DNA of 64,000 nucleotides from Dryomyza anilis. Lineage: Eukaryota; Arthropoda; Insecta; Diptera; Dryomyzidae. This document shows positions 42,732 to 53,615 of the stretch, in pieces (the first letter of the stretch is position 1; every line of letters begins with the position of its first letter). The stretch covers positions 39,716,002 to 39,780,001 of the forward strand of contig OX638135.1 of the NCBI GenBank assembly GCA_951804985.1, read 5' to 3'. The translations under genes were made by a program, and so were the position numbers. The notes under the pieces were generated by a model that worked only from the letters and a program-made list of their open reading frames with translations, had not been told where the DNA came from and made no database searches.

Positions 42732-43564
42732 TTGCGCAATGATTCCAGAAAGCTTCTAAATAGGGCCCAAAGGAGTAATTTAGACTCTGACTGGTTTCTT
42801 TATCGAGCTAAGCAGAAAGAGTATAAGAAACTAATTCATAAATCGAAAAGTGTTTCTTATAAAGACTTTTGCAGTAGCATCGAATCCTGCAGTGAGATTA
42901 GCCGATTGGTCAAGTTTCTTAAAAGAGACCGAACTGCCCGACTGGACTGCGGAGATTTGATGGCTCATAAAACAGGGATTGTTCTCTTCACCAGGAAAAG
43001 AATAATGACAGGATTATCTCTACCAGTACTTAAGGGTGTCACTATTCCTCTGTCTAACGAAGTAAAATATAGATAGTAAACTACTTTGAACAAAACATGT
43101 TGAAAATAAAATTTCGCGAGCATTGAATGCCTTCTGGCAATGCAGAGACATTTTTGGGAAGACATGGGGACTATCGCAGAGCAAAATCTTATGGATTTAC
43201 ACGGCAATGATAACACCGATGATATCATATGCATCGGTAGTCTGGTGGAACAAGCGTTCTTGCCACGATTCAGAGAACCGTGTGTCTGGGTGATACGATT
43301 GCCTTTCCCACTACACCTGGTCCAGCACTGAATGTAATCTTAAACCTACCACCACTTGACATTTTCATCACAGGCGAAGCCATGAGAGGCTGCTGGAGAC
43401 TAAAACGAGGTTCACTTATGGCTTTGAACAACTCGGTCATCACTTCCAAAATTGTACGTCAATGCAGATCACGTCTCAATTGTGTTGGTAAATACAATAC
43501 ACTGAAACTGATTTGGGTTTCGGCCATAAAGGAGTTTCGGGCAATGAAGCATCTGACGAACTAG
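42732..43564 (+). pseudogene. LOA-type RT/RNase H scraps (copy C)
   Basis: Same deleted RT and RNase H arrangement as copy B (38856-39688). Confidence 0.8.
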
Positions 43565-44437
43565 CACGTGCTAGATCTGAGGATAATCCATTTGGACCAG
43601 AACCTGTGCTTGGACTACCTGCATCTACGGGAAAATTCGCCATCAGCTCTTGGGTCGCCTCCGCACACAAGAGCAGATGGCTGAATGAGACGAAATGTAG
43701 ATTCTCCAAGCTCCTGACACCGACGATAACCAAAAGATCGGCCTCGTTTCTACTTTACTTAAGTAGAAAGGAGTGCAGAAAACTGACGGGTCTCTAGGTT
43801 CACACCCATGAACGAACGACTGGCAACAATCCGAATGAAGTTTAAATACATCTACATCAGCCTTTTTTTGTTCGCACGCTCCGACGAATGAGAAGAACAA
43901 TGAAACCAAGGAGACCTTCTATTAGCTCCTCGACGAAGCCTATGAGCGCTGCCAAGGTGGGCCATGAAAGTATCTTTGGTCCAACGGTTGGACAATTCAG
44001 CCATCACGACAACACCTCCGACAATGGACTGAGGCTGATCGATTTCGCCGCAGGACAAAACATGGTAATTAGTAATACTAGATTCCAGCATCCAGACCGA
44101 ACAAGCTTATGCCTCTCGACTCCCACACCTGCATGCCCAGGCACTCCCGCTCTCGATGATATATGCGCGCAGTGGCCACACGTCTCCCGCGCAATGCGTA
44201 CTGCTGCAAAAGAGGTGCTTGGATTCCAACGCCCACTACGGAACAATTGGTATGACGAAGAAAGACGCCTGACCGGAGGTTTAAAGACCGGACCCTCTTC
44301 CTGTCAGGACGATGACGGGAATCTAGTAACAGATGTCCAGGGGACACTGAGATTATGGAGAGAGCACTTCTCTGATCTTCTAGCAGACGCTGACGACAAG
44401 TACTCCGCCGCTAGAGAAGACAACTTGACAACCCCAG

Positions 44438-44701
44438 TTGCTGATGACGGCGTTGACATACCATGATGAGGTCTGCACAGCCATCAACAGGCTGAAAAAC
44501 AACAAAGCCGTAGGATCGGATGGTCTGTCTGCCGAGTTGTTGAAGACCGGAGTCGATGAGCTCATAACGATCATGCACCAGCTCATCAGCAGAATATGGT
44601 CAGATGAAAGCATGCCCAGCAAATCGATTCTCAGTATACTCTGCCCAATCCTTAAGAAGTGGGATCACACGATACACAAGTCTACTCAATACCGCGTATA
44701 A
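44438..44701 (+). pseudogene. RTE RT fingers domain
   Basis: YHDEVCTAINRLKNNKAVGS, DGLSAELLKTG and HQLISRIWSDESMPSKS: region before the RT palm, with the conserved 'K..KAvG.DGL..ElLK' block. A frame break follows at the QYR stop (QYRPI expected). Confidence 0.75.
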
Positions 44702-45204
44702 GGTTCTAACGAGCGTATAATGTGAAAGACTGAAGCCCATCGTCAACAGACTGTTTGGTCCTTATCTGTGCGGCTTCAGACCTGGCAAATCCACCATAGA
44801 CCAGATTTTCACATTGCGCCTAATACTGGAAAAGACCAAAGAGAGGCATATCGACACCCACCACCTTCTCGTCGACTACAAAGCTGCCTTCGACAGTCTG
44901 AAGAATAACTCTTGCCAACAGGTGTTACTTTGGGCTCAGTAGGCAATTGAGGAGCAGAGCCCTCTCTCGACGGATAAGTCGCTCATCATGCCAATCGTCT
45001 ACAGCGCTAAGGCATATACGCTTGCCAACACCGATGAGCGAGCTTTAGGAGAGAAAGATTCTTCGGACAATTTATGGCCCGATATGTGTTGAAAACGAGT
45101 ACAGAATCAGATGGAACGAAGAGCTGTATGAACTCTACGTCGACATTGACATAGTCACGCGCATTAAGATCCAGCGCCTACGATGGCTTGGACATGTCGA
45201 GCAT

Positions 45205-45411
45205 ATGGATGAAAGCGCTCCAGCAAAAATGGTGTTCAATTCTGTACCCAGTGGTAGACAACGTAGGAGAGGGTGTCCGAATCTCCGGTGGATCGACCAA
45301 GTGCGAGACAACCTGACAAAACTTCGAGTGCAAAACTGGCGCCAGCGCGCGCAATGCAGAAGGGACTGGCGAAGCATTATTGCTGCGGCTAAAACCCATC
45401 ATGGGTTGTAA
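45205..45411 (+). pseudogene. RTE C-terminal block
   Basis: ESAPAKMVFNSVPSGRQRRR and GCPNLRWIDQVRDNLTKL, then NWRQRAQCRRDWRSI: the RTE C-terminus, matching 58511-58683, ending with a stop 20 bases before the TAAG tail. Confidence 0.8.
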
Positions 45412-45488
45412 TGGCCAAATAAGTAAGTAAGTAAGCGTCAAACAATTATTATTATTATTTAGCGTACTCACAGTTCCATAGTATTGGT

Positions 45489-45635
45489 TGTGACCATCCC
45501 ATTTCGAACGAAATGATACCGCACAATAACCACACAACGCAAACATATGAAACACATCTAGAATGAACACCACCACAACATAGCCAACTTCGTCACTCAT
45601 TATCCAGTGAGCTTTGCCAAACGCAGCCTACTTCA
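45489..45635 (+). repeat. Left LTR (shared part)
   Basis: 147 bases matching 48406-48552; the rest of the LTR, including the TATA region, is absent on this side. Confidence 0.75.
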
Positions 45636-46054
45636 CGTGACCGAAAATAAATTAAACACGCATGAAAACAGTTGGTACAGTGGACAGAAAGCGAGGAAAA
45701 AAAAGTACGTTAACTTAGAACAAATCAAATACCAGAAAATAAAACAAATCAAATACAAAGAAAAAAAGTGAGCCCCCGATAAAAAAAGAAACACGAAAAA
45801 AAACTCCAGTGAGATAAACGGAAAAAAACTTGCGCGCGGCGGCACAGGAAAAAAAGTAGAAAAAAGGACATAAACAACTAAACAGTGAAAATAAAATAAA
45901 CATTGAGCAAAGACTAAAGCGAGAAAAAAAACGCGCGACGCTATACGCTATCAGTGAAAGATAGACCAAAAAAGGGGGCCTCAAAAACAAATTTAAAATA
46001 ACCAAAAAGTGGTCAAACTGACGTGAGTTTATGGTCTCCGCAAGGAGGACCTCA

Positions 46055-46193
46055 CGGCGCACAGTGTGCGATTTTTAATTTTTTCACCACAGTGAAGTAA
46101 TACACTAAGGAGTATTTAGGAGTATTTAGGCGCACAGTGTGCGATTTTTAATTTTTTCACCACAGTGAAGTAATACACTAAGGAGTATTTAGG
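46055..46193. repeat. 73-bp tandem duplication with CACAGTG ends
   Basis: GCGCACAGTGTGCGATTTTT begins at 46057 and again at 46130; each unit contains TTTTTTCACCACAGTGAAG and ACTAAGGAGTATTTAGG. CGGCG stands directly before the first CACAGTG (46055-46059), as for the Transib-like MITE at 62541. Confidence 0.8.
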
Positions 46194-47095
46194 TATATTT
46201 TGAGAAATATCGGTTGACTGCCACGCCCACTTGCCATGTAACTGGAATTATTTATATATCAGAATTTGGTATTTCTTTGTAAGAATTCAAAAATTTGGTT
46301 TTTATTCTGCTATGTTAAAACTTTATTTAATATTGTATTTTAATAAATTATTTAAAAAATGTTTATAAATCCGATTTTTCGTAAATTTTTGGGGTTTTGA
46401 TAAAATGACAACATTTCTGTCATAAAGCCCGCTTTTTTAACTTTAGCGAGTTTAATGATTTATAAATGAACTGTTTTGAAATGGACTAAATCTGGAAATA
46501 TTTATAGAAGCTGTTCGCTCACGTTTTAGCATTAAAAAGTTCGCAAACTTTATGTATTTGTTAGCCAAATATCAAAAATGTTCTTAAAAAGACAGACGAA
46601 GTCGTTGCAGTAATTGGAAAAAATGTGTATGGGGGTTGCAAATATGTGCAGCCAGAATTTTATTTTACTTAAAGTGAAAATGTTCATTGTTATTGTGAAT
46701 GTAATCAGACATCGGAATAATGTGAAATAAGAAAGAAAACTTCTTAAGAAGTTGACACTTTTTCCGAAATACTTACAATTAAAACTATTATTTTGAATTC
46801 GAATATTAAAATATTTCTCAAACTTTTTTTAAGTAAATTTAAAATGTTTTTTGAAATGTATTTAGATGACACTGGAGAAAATCACTAACCATAACAGAGT
46901 TTTGCACCTTCAAAGTAAACAAATTATTATCATTCGACAATGTGCATTTTGGCGCATTAAACAAATATTGACATTTGGAATCCCATTATAATATGCTTGT
47001 TTACACTTTCTTTACATTTTATAAAGTTTTCTTGGTATTGGGAAAATTCACTATTATTCCTCATTTAAATATTTGTCAAAATAAAAAATAGACTT
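46194..47095. other. Unassigned AT-rich insertion in the LTR element
   Basis: No coding signal. GACTGCCACGCCCACTTGCC near 46216 is a word common in fly INE-type and MITE sequences. Probably a transposon inserted between leader and gag. Confidence 0.35.
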
Positions 47096-47099
47096 TCGA

Positions 47100-47700
47100 C
47101 AGTACCGGAACGACAGTACCGGAGGAGCTACGCGGGAATTTGATGCCTTCATCAAAGTCGCCCAGTTTTCCAGCTACGTGTTAGAAAAGCTCGAGAAGCT
47201 AGAGCACGAAAAGTGTGTCACCATTACCGTCGGCAGTAGCCAGCGAACCGCAGGAGCAACAAATCTGTCATTTGTACACCACAAACCCCAGGTTGAACAC
47301 CAATTTGTTCCCCTTCGAAACACAGCCAACATTCCACAACACAGGTGCACCTTCATGTCGCAGTTGTCACCTACATCACTCAACTTCCCCACAGTCTACA
47401 CAACGGCCTGCACGCAAAATACCAGGCACTTTCGGTAGATGGCAGCAGCAGATGAACGACTATCGGACGGACGAACATGGGAGCAACCTGCAATGCAGGA
47501 CATTCGTGCGGCAACGGGTCACACAGGCACAACCGCGGCACAGGCGACCGCTTTGGATTGCATAAGTAAGTGGCCAGTTAAGTTCGACGGCACCAGCGAC
47601 GGCGTCGAAGAGCTGACACAGAACTACGGGATCAATCACGACTGGCTACGTGGGCTAGCGGTCTTCCCGAAAATATTACCCCGAATCCCGCAGTAGCCGT
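47100..47700 (+). pseudogene. Gag remnants of the 45.5-kb LTR element
   Basis: Overlapping short frames (47178-47438, 47215-47565, 47439-47696) in GC-richer DNA than the surroundings. One holds a Cys/His cluster ending CRSCHLHHS, a possible decayed zinc knuckle; another WPVKFDGTSDGVEEL, close to the 'F.G......F' capsid start. The order capsid after knuckle shows rearrangement. Low certainty about details. Confidence 0.5.
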
Positions 47701-48010
47701 CCAACAGGAGGAGAAGCGAATAGTCGCAACGGTGACTCTGGACGGTAGACTGATGACTGCTACCATCGATACAGGGGCAACGCGTAGTTTCATCAGTCAA
47801 CAATGCGCCGACGAAATAAAGCCTTCGCAAAACATCGACCGGACGGACATTATAGTAAAGATGGCCGACGGCGGCTCGAGGCAGGTCTACACGGAAATTA
47901 AAGTCAACGTCAGACTGGGAGGAAAGGAATTCTTTATCACCGCAGAGTGCACAGCGGACTGTTACAGTAGCTTCACAACCAACGACCGCACATCGGACGG
48001 CTGTGGTGGA
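47700..48010 (+). pseudogene. Retrotransposon aspartic protease
   Basis: EEKRIVATVTLDGRLMTATI, DTGATRSFIS (active site, with I before D and A-T after G), then VKMADGGSRQVYTEIKVNV (flap/strand region) in one open frame; Ty3/Gypsy protease pattern. The conserved C-terminal LG(I/M)D(F/V)L block is lost by the frame break near 47970. Confidence 0.8.
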
Positions 48011-48405
48011 TGAACAGATGGCTACACTTTCAGCAGCAACACAACAGAAGGCTGTATCCTTAGAGTTGCAGACGACGCAAGAGGTGACTACACTCTCAGC
48101 GGTGCAGGCTACAACAAAGGCTACGAGCCACAGCGGCGCTCCTAGCACCCAAACTACAGGTGGCCGCGGTCGAGGCCACAAGTAAATCACAGCGGATGGC
48201 TGTGGGGGGATACATCTAGACGATGCGTATATGGCTACATCGATTGGCGAGACCGTCAAATGGCCCCATGCTGATCGATTTGGCATCACGGATAATTCGT
48301 GACAAACATGGTCGGAAGACGACCTTCTCACGTACCTAAAGGGTATGAAGTATCGGGTACGGTATGGACACAGAATCGTCAAGCCAGCCCGAAGTAAGTG
48401 GGGGG

Positions 48406-48652
48406 TGTGACGATACCATTTTGAACGAAATGATACCGCACAATAATCACATAACGCAAACATATTAAACACATCTATAATGAACACCACCACAACACAG
48501 CCAACTGCGTCACTCACTTTCCAGTGAGCTTTGCCAAACGGAGCCTACTTCATCACTAACAACGAACAAGGAGGAAGAAGAAGAAACGCGTATAAAAGCG
48601 AGCACGCAACGAGGATCGCTCTCTTTTGCTGTTGACCGACTGACGAACAACA
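48406..48652 (+). repeat. Right LTR
   Basis: Starts TGTGACGATACC after the polypurine tract. Beyond the part shared with the left LTR it contains TATAAAAG (48591-48598) and ends near ACAACA, followed by TTGGCGAC, which looks like the start of a primer-binding site. Confidence 0.65.
48591..48598 (+). promoter_or_regulatory. TATA box in the right LTR
   Basis: TATAAAAG about 60 bases before the presumed LTR end, a plausible RNA polymerase II core promoter of the element. Confidence 0.5.
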
Positions 48653-48660
48653 TTGGCGAC

Positions 48661-50200
48661 TATACTGTGGCGTGGTATGTGTAAATACGCCATATGCAGT
48701 ATAGTCAACGAACGCTTTAGGAATGATTTGACTTATGAGGTTAGGTTAAACAGAGGTGGAAGCAATCACGTGTGTTTTGCGTAGTTTAAGCGCCCTGGAC
48801 ATGGGCATGACAGTAACAACGCCATCATGGAGCTGCAGCCTTCCGTCGCACGTGTAAGAGTATTGAGTTCACTATATTGTTAATTAAATTTTTATTATTA
48901 AACGGAAAACAATAAATGTAATTAATTGCAATGAAATTATAAATATTAAATAAAAACCGTGTCGCAATTTTATTTAAATTATCATTAATATGCTTATCAT
49001 TAATATGATTATCATTAATATGCTTTGATTTTAAAAGAAAAACAAACAAATTAACATTTTATGCACACATGCAATTTCACACAAGAAGACACCAAAATCA
49101 TGCTTCACTCCTATAAGAGATGCAACAAAAAATTTACGTTTCTTTTTTATTTTATCGTATATACATTGTACGAATACCAGACTAAAATACGACGAACTTT
49201 GAATACGCTTCTTTTGTTTTTGTCCCATTTATATTATATATTCTAATAAAAAACAGAGTTTGAAAAAAACCGTACGCAACACGTATCGGGTAATGTTTGT
49301 GTTTGCGTAGGGTAATGTTTGTGTTTGCGAACACAAACTCTAACTCTACAAAGCGAACACTAACAGAAAGAAGAGAACACAACGATATAGAACACAAATC
49401 GAAAACTGAACACACGAGGTTCGATAGTATTGTTTTTAGCGTTACTTTACTGTTCTTTTAGAGTTTTTTTGGTTTTTGTTGTGTTATTTAATATTTTGAA
49501 AATTTATTTTCCAAAAGGGTTGTGGTGTTAGAGGTTTTGTGGCGCATCCACCAAGTGATCGAAGTCGGGTAGGCCCCGTCCCCTTAAAGTGGGCGGAAAT
49601 CGCCTTTTTGTACTAACTTTTTTTTATCGCGAAAATCGATATAGGAGGCCGAGAAATGGATGTACCCAGAGGGATAGACCTTTTTGTACCAACTTTTTTT
49701 TATCGCGGTATATGGATCAGTAAAAACATTCCAATTTCGACGAACAAACGCCAAAATAGAATACTTTTTTGGAATTATAAGATTAACATGACTATTAAAT
49801 AAAAATTGGATTCAAATAATACTCCTAAATCCATAATTTGTGTAACCATTTTTAATGGCGCATTAGCAACTATATATAATGATGGGTGGTTACATGAAAA
49901 TATTTATTTAAATTAAGCGGTAAGCGATTACAAACACATCAATTTGAAAGATTATCTAAATCTGAAGGAGAAGATCCAAATTATTAATTATATTATATAA
50001 ATATCATATGCATAAAAAAGAAATTTTGAATTTCTAAAGCATCTAGCAATATCATTAATAAATTTATTAAATAAAAGTGGTCCAAATACGCTACTATAGT
50101 TTTAAAATCAAAGATCACGTATATAAAAAATATTTATTTTAATAAATTGAAATGAAAAAAAAAAATTTTTTTTAAATAATAAAAAGCGTTTGATTTTTGA
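48661..50200. other. Unassigned stretch with short tandem repeats
   Basis: 48970-49024: three copies of TTATCATTAATATGC-type 15-17-mers. 49284-49330: GGGTAATGTTTGTGTTTGCG twice. 49605-49720: two copies of CCTTTTTGTACYAACTTTTT plus TTTATCGCG. No gene recognised; mostly AT-rich intergenic or intronic DNA. Confidence 0.5.
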
Positions 50201-50401
50201 AATTTTTAAAACTGATGAGTTGTTGAAGTATACCCACAACTACCTCCCTTCATGTGCAAACCACACCAATTGTTTGTGAGTACGTTCCATATGGTTGATT
50301 TTCAATGGTGAATCTTTTTTTTTAAATTCGAAAAATGCTGGCTTGAGGCGATTGAAGTTGAAAGAAATTTGGATTTCTGCTTAAAACCGGAAATGGTCCG
50401 A

Positions 50402-50769
50402 TTATTTTGGAATTAATGGTTTCTTCACCATGTCACATCTAACCCAAACGTGCCTACATTTTAAAATGCCTTTATGAACAAATGGTGTTTCCTTTGAATG
50501 ATTAGATGCCTCAGTTGGTCTTATCGCTGCCATAATGTTTTTAAAATTCGAAAGTTCATGAAATGGTTTATTTGTTGTAGGTGGTCGAAAAAATTCAGCG
50601 GGTAAATGAAGGGACTCGCCAAAAACAAAATCAGCGGCTGATGCTCGAATGTCGTCCTTCGCAGTAGATCGAATTCCCAAGAGAACAGCTGGAATCGATT
50701 TTGTCCATTGTAAATTGTTCCATTAGCTTGTTGATGGTACGATGTCCTATAATTTAATTTAGATCCCAA
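50402..50769 (-). pseudogene. Integrase catalytic-core end and C-terminal part
   Basis: YRTSYHQQANG corresponds to the 'T.yHPqaNG.vER' block with the catalytic Glu position; IYNGQNRF shows the Glu codon is altered or frame-shifted. ASAADFVFGESLHLPAEFF is the conserved 'P.elvyG..l.LPgef' segment. Confidence 0.75.
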
Positions 50770-51090
50770 ATATTTAACCAGCTCTTGAAATTTCCCTGAT
50801 TGTATTGAATCAGGGCAACCAAAACGAGATATCCATCCTGCGGTAAATTGGTCGCAAATCGGAGATGCTTTGTTGTCCTCTAATGGAAATGCTTCCGGCT
50901 AACGTGTGAAACGATCAATAACTGTTAAAATATATCGATAACATTCAGATATTGGCAACGGACCTACGATATCGATATAAACATCATCAAATCTTCTAGT
51001 TGATACAGGAAACTTGCGATTTAATGTGACGACCAACCTCTGTTAATTGACACTGTAGACAGCTTTTCGTCCATTGAGTAATATCTCGGT

Positions 51091-51710
51091 TCATTGGAGC
51101 CCAACAAAACGTGATGCAATTAGTTTTCGAGTGGCTCGTCTTACAGGATCTGATAGATTATGGAGTGTTAAAATCAGCGCAGCGAAAAGCGAAAGGTACG
51201 ATATTGCTTGAGATGAGGTAATATCACAGAACACAGCGTGAGAAGTATTGGGAAGTCGAAATTGCATGAGTTCAATGCTGGATTCAGTTTCCAACATTTT
51301 CTGTAACTCTTCATCAATTTCTTGCGCTTGTGCCAGTTGATTGTAGTCGATTGATTCTATTGTGTGAATCCTGGAGAGTACGTCTGCTACAATGTTGTCC
51401 TTCCCAGCAATATGTCTTATGTCTGTTGAGAATTGACCGATGAAGTCCATTAACGTGGACTGGTTTTTGCAGGGTTTTGATTAAAAGCGTAAATTAAGGG
51501 TTTGTGGTCGGTAAAGAGAATAAAATTACGACCCACAAGCAAGTGATGAAAATGACGGATCGCTGAATACGCAGCTAAAAGCTCACAATAGTATGCGCTG
51601 TATTTGGTCTCAGCAGGACTTAATTTCTTCGAACAGAACAATAAATGCTGCCACACATTGTCAATCCGTTGCTCGATGACTCCACCCAATGCACAATCCA
51701 ATGCATCCAC
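51091..51710 (-). pseudogene. Gypsy RNase H
   Basis: Two frames meeting at about 51450. DALDCALGGV (first acidic Asp), YYCELLAAYSAIRHFHHLL (Glu) and LFTDHKPL (Asp) are all present, so the catalytic residues are kept although the frame is broken. Confidence 0.85.
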
Positions 51711-52068
51711 TTTTAACGCGAGTTCAGCGGAAGCAGAAGGATGAAATAAAAGTGTTGCTGTAACTAATTGCGACTTACATGTCTCAAAAGCATCTTCTGA
51801 TTCTGGAGTTCACAGAACGCGTCTCTTATCCTTCATAACGTCACCTCGGAGATGAGCATTTATGGGAAGTTGAATTCTTGCAGTACCCGGAAAAAATCGT
51901 CGGTAGAAATTCATCATTGCAAGAAATTAACGCAGTTCTTGAATTGTAGTTGGTTTTGTGAAATTCTTGATTTTCTGTACTTTTTCGTCAATAGGAAGCA
52001 TACCTTGCGCATTTATTTTGAATCCCAAGAAATCACCTCGTCTTTTCCGAAATTACATTTTCCTTCAT

Positions 52069-52266
52069 TCAATATTTATGATCTTTAAACCGTTGAAAAA
52101 CGATGTGAAGATGTTGAAGATGTTCCTCTTGGCTGCTTGATGCTATTAAAGCATCATTTAAATAGCAAAAAACGAAGCTAATCCTGCGTAGAACTGTATC
52201 CATGAGCCATTGAAAGTTCTGGGCAGCGTTGCGTATGCCAAAGGGCATCTTAAGGTACGCGTACAA
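52069..52266 (-). pseudogene. RT palm with mutated catalytic motif (YLND)
   Basis: The metal-binding Y-x-D-D box reads CYLNDALIAS, so the first Asp is Asn. A one-base change (GAT to AAT on the sense strand) would explain it. Upstream, sequence identity to RT is lost at about 52280. Confidence 0.85.
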
Positions 52267-52270
52267 TCCA

Positions 52271-53070
52271 ATGGGTTTCTCTGTTTTACATTATTTTGTT
52301 TTAGTGCAATATTTTGTGCAGCAACCTCTTATTCGCGAGAATCAGCACTTTTTTTCGTCAATTTCGACTACTGATGATCAAAAATTTCTTGTTCTAGCGA
52401 GAACAAGATCGAGAGTTTTTTGCAGGAACAAGAGCAAGATAATAAATGCAAGAACAAGTGCAAGACTAACACTGCAAGAAATGCAAGAAAAGCAAGATTC
52501 TTGCGTTTTTTTATCATATTAATGATTCAGAATATTACTAAATATTGAAAAATAAGTAACAATGGAAAGCGTGCAAAACATTTAAAAACGTGAACATTAA
52601 TGAAGATGAGTGTTTTTATTTATTTTTTGTTTTTCAAGGCTAAAGAATATAAGCATAAGGTCTGTGAAGCACTTTTGAAGCTATTTACCGCTTCAAAAGT
52701 GTTTCAAAAGTCGGTTCAAAAAGATAAAATAGACAAAACAATGTTGTTTCTCTTTTCTTCGCTACGCTAGTTCGTACATCGATTGTGCATATGCACTGTT
52801 CTATTCGCATTATTATTTTTGTTTTATTTTTATACATACACAAATTAATATATTTCACAGTGTACCTCATTTAGCTGATATTGTCTTGTGTTTTTGTTTT
52901 TTTTTTTCACAAATCAGCAGATTCGTTTGAAAGTGCAACAACTACAAACATGCGAATAAAGCAGCATGCAAGATTTTGATAGAATTTAGGGCGGGACATT
53001 TTTTTTAGCACAAAGAAAACTCGTTGTTGTTGCCAACTAGATAGCTGTACTAGATACATACATGTAGTGT
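52271..53070. repeat. Low-complexity stretch with GCAAGAACAAG words (left block)
   Basis: 52380-52505 is a run of imperfect (GCAAGAACAAGA)-like 12-mers; the rest is AT-rich. Confidence 0.6.
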
Positions 53071-53077
53071 GGTACCA

Positions 53078-53158
53078 TGCGACTGTCTGTTGTCATGCGT
53101 CTATCCGTTGTCATGCGTCTGTCGGTTGTCATGCATATGTTTGTTTCCATGCGATGAT
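53078..53158 (+). repeat. ~21-bp tandem repeat
   Basis: Four imperfect copies of TGTCCGTTGTCATGCGTC (variants at 53083, 53105, 53126 and 53147). Confidence 0.8.
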
Positions 53159-53489
53159 ACAGGATAGCAACGAAGAGTTTATTATGAAGAGTTTATTATA
53201 TTTATTATGAACGTATATTTTCATTTTATTATGGCCTTGAGATTTTGAATAGTCTCACTTGATTTATACAATTATTTTTTATTAGTTAAATCTTGTTAAA
53301 ATATAATTAAAATTTTTATGTTATTGGATTTTTTTTTTGTTACTAAAATATTTCTTTTTTTGTTGAAGAAATTGAAAATAAGGAACTTAAATGCAATTAG
53401 TGTTAAATTGTATTCGTTTTCATAATTAATATGTAGTTTAAGACATTTGTGGTAGATCTTTTATATAAAATCTAAAAATTAAAATTTTT

Positions 53490-53615
53490 CAAGATTCTTG
53501 CAATCAAGAAAGGTATTGCAAGAACAAGACCAAGAACAAGATATATGTACCTATGCAAGAACAAGAGCAAAACTTAGCGTGCAAGAAAAAGAGCAAGAAC
53601 AAGGAAATAGCAGAT
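53490..53615 (+). repeat. GCAAGAACAAG low-complexity block (right)
   Basis: Same words and same orientation as 52380-52505, about 1.1 kb away, and both adjoin an AAGATTCTTGC palindrome. They may be the ends of a repeat-flanked element or two expansions of one satellite. Confidence 0.6.

Larger units (their letters stand above)
35963..43746. repeat. 3876-bp tandem duplication (two units)
   Basis: Every feature from about 35963 to 39870 recurs exactly 3876 bp further on. Left of it copy A differs from B; right of it C differs from B. The exchange point therefore lies in B between 39839 and 39872, a stretch common to all three. Confidence 0.9.
41333..43765 (+). mobile_element. LOA-type LINE copy C, tandem duplicate of copy B
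   Basis: Position-for-position match to 37457-39869 at offset 3876, including all deletions, frames (41417-41689, 41934-42629, 42732-43076, 43280-43564, 43513-43797) and stops. It diverges after about 43746, where one extra T and then GGAGTGCAG sequence lead into an RTE fragment. The C-terminal knuckle is lost. Confidence 0.92.
43780..45435 (+). mobile_element. RTE-type LINE, internally deleted, with 3' end
   Basis: Pieces of one RTE ORF. Endonuclease: KVGHESIFGPTVGQFSHHDN at about 43954-44070, with the preceding GDFNA block lost by deletion. RT fingers: INRLKNNKAVGSDGLSAELL from 44470, and CGFRPGKST near 44770. At about 44898 YKAAFDS jumps to KNNSCQQ / the RQLRS region, losing the catalytic YADD. 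The C-terminal block (RLRWLGHVEHMDESAPAK) ends at about 45400. The element finishes TAAGTAAGTAAGTAAG, the short tandem tail typical of RTE 3' ends. Confidence 0.8.
45489..48660 (+). mobile_element. Ty3/Gypsy-type LTR element with most of pol deleted
   Basis: LTR-like direct repeats start TGTGAC at 45489 and 48406 and align for 147 bases (CGAACGAAATGATACCGCAC, GCTTTGCCAAACG). Between them: a purine-rich leader (45640-46050), foreign repeats (46055-47090), Gag remnants (47100-47560), a protease (47700-48010) and a short C-terminal pol scrap (KYRVRYGHRIVKPA) running to a polypurine tract AAGTAAGTGGGGGG directly before the right LTR. No RT, RNase H or integrase remains. Confidence 0.75.
50201..52270 (-). 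pseudogene. Ty3/Gypsy pol (CsRn1-like): RT, RNase H, integrase
   Basis: Minus-strand fragments in order: RT palm (52266-52069: YLKMPFGIRNAAQNFQWLMD and CYLNDALIASSSQEEH), RNase H (51860-51450: KVDALDCALGGVI, LLFCSKKLSPAETKYS, ILFTDHKPLIYAF; then 51450-51091: DIRHIAGKDNIVADVLSRI) and integrase C-part (50769-50402: YRTSYHQQANG and RSTAKDDIRASAADFVFGES). The start of RT and the catalytic first part of integrase are broken up by frameshifts. It belongs to the same lineage as the gag/protease at 312-2586 but is a separate copy. Flanking LTRs not identified. Confidence 0.85.

Noticed and set aside
45633..46062. Phe/Leu-rich minus-strand frames resembling membrane proteins
   Set aside because: They are the complement of the purine-rich (GAAAAAA) leader of the LTR element and would be expected from composition alone.
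47636..48517. 293-codon minus-strand open frame
   Set aside because: Antisense to the protease and LTR of the 45.5-kb element; Val/Cys/Arg-rich by-product of the GC-richer sequence. The plus-strand DTGA protease is convincing.
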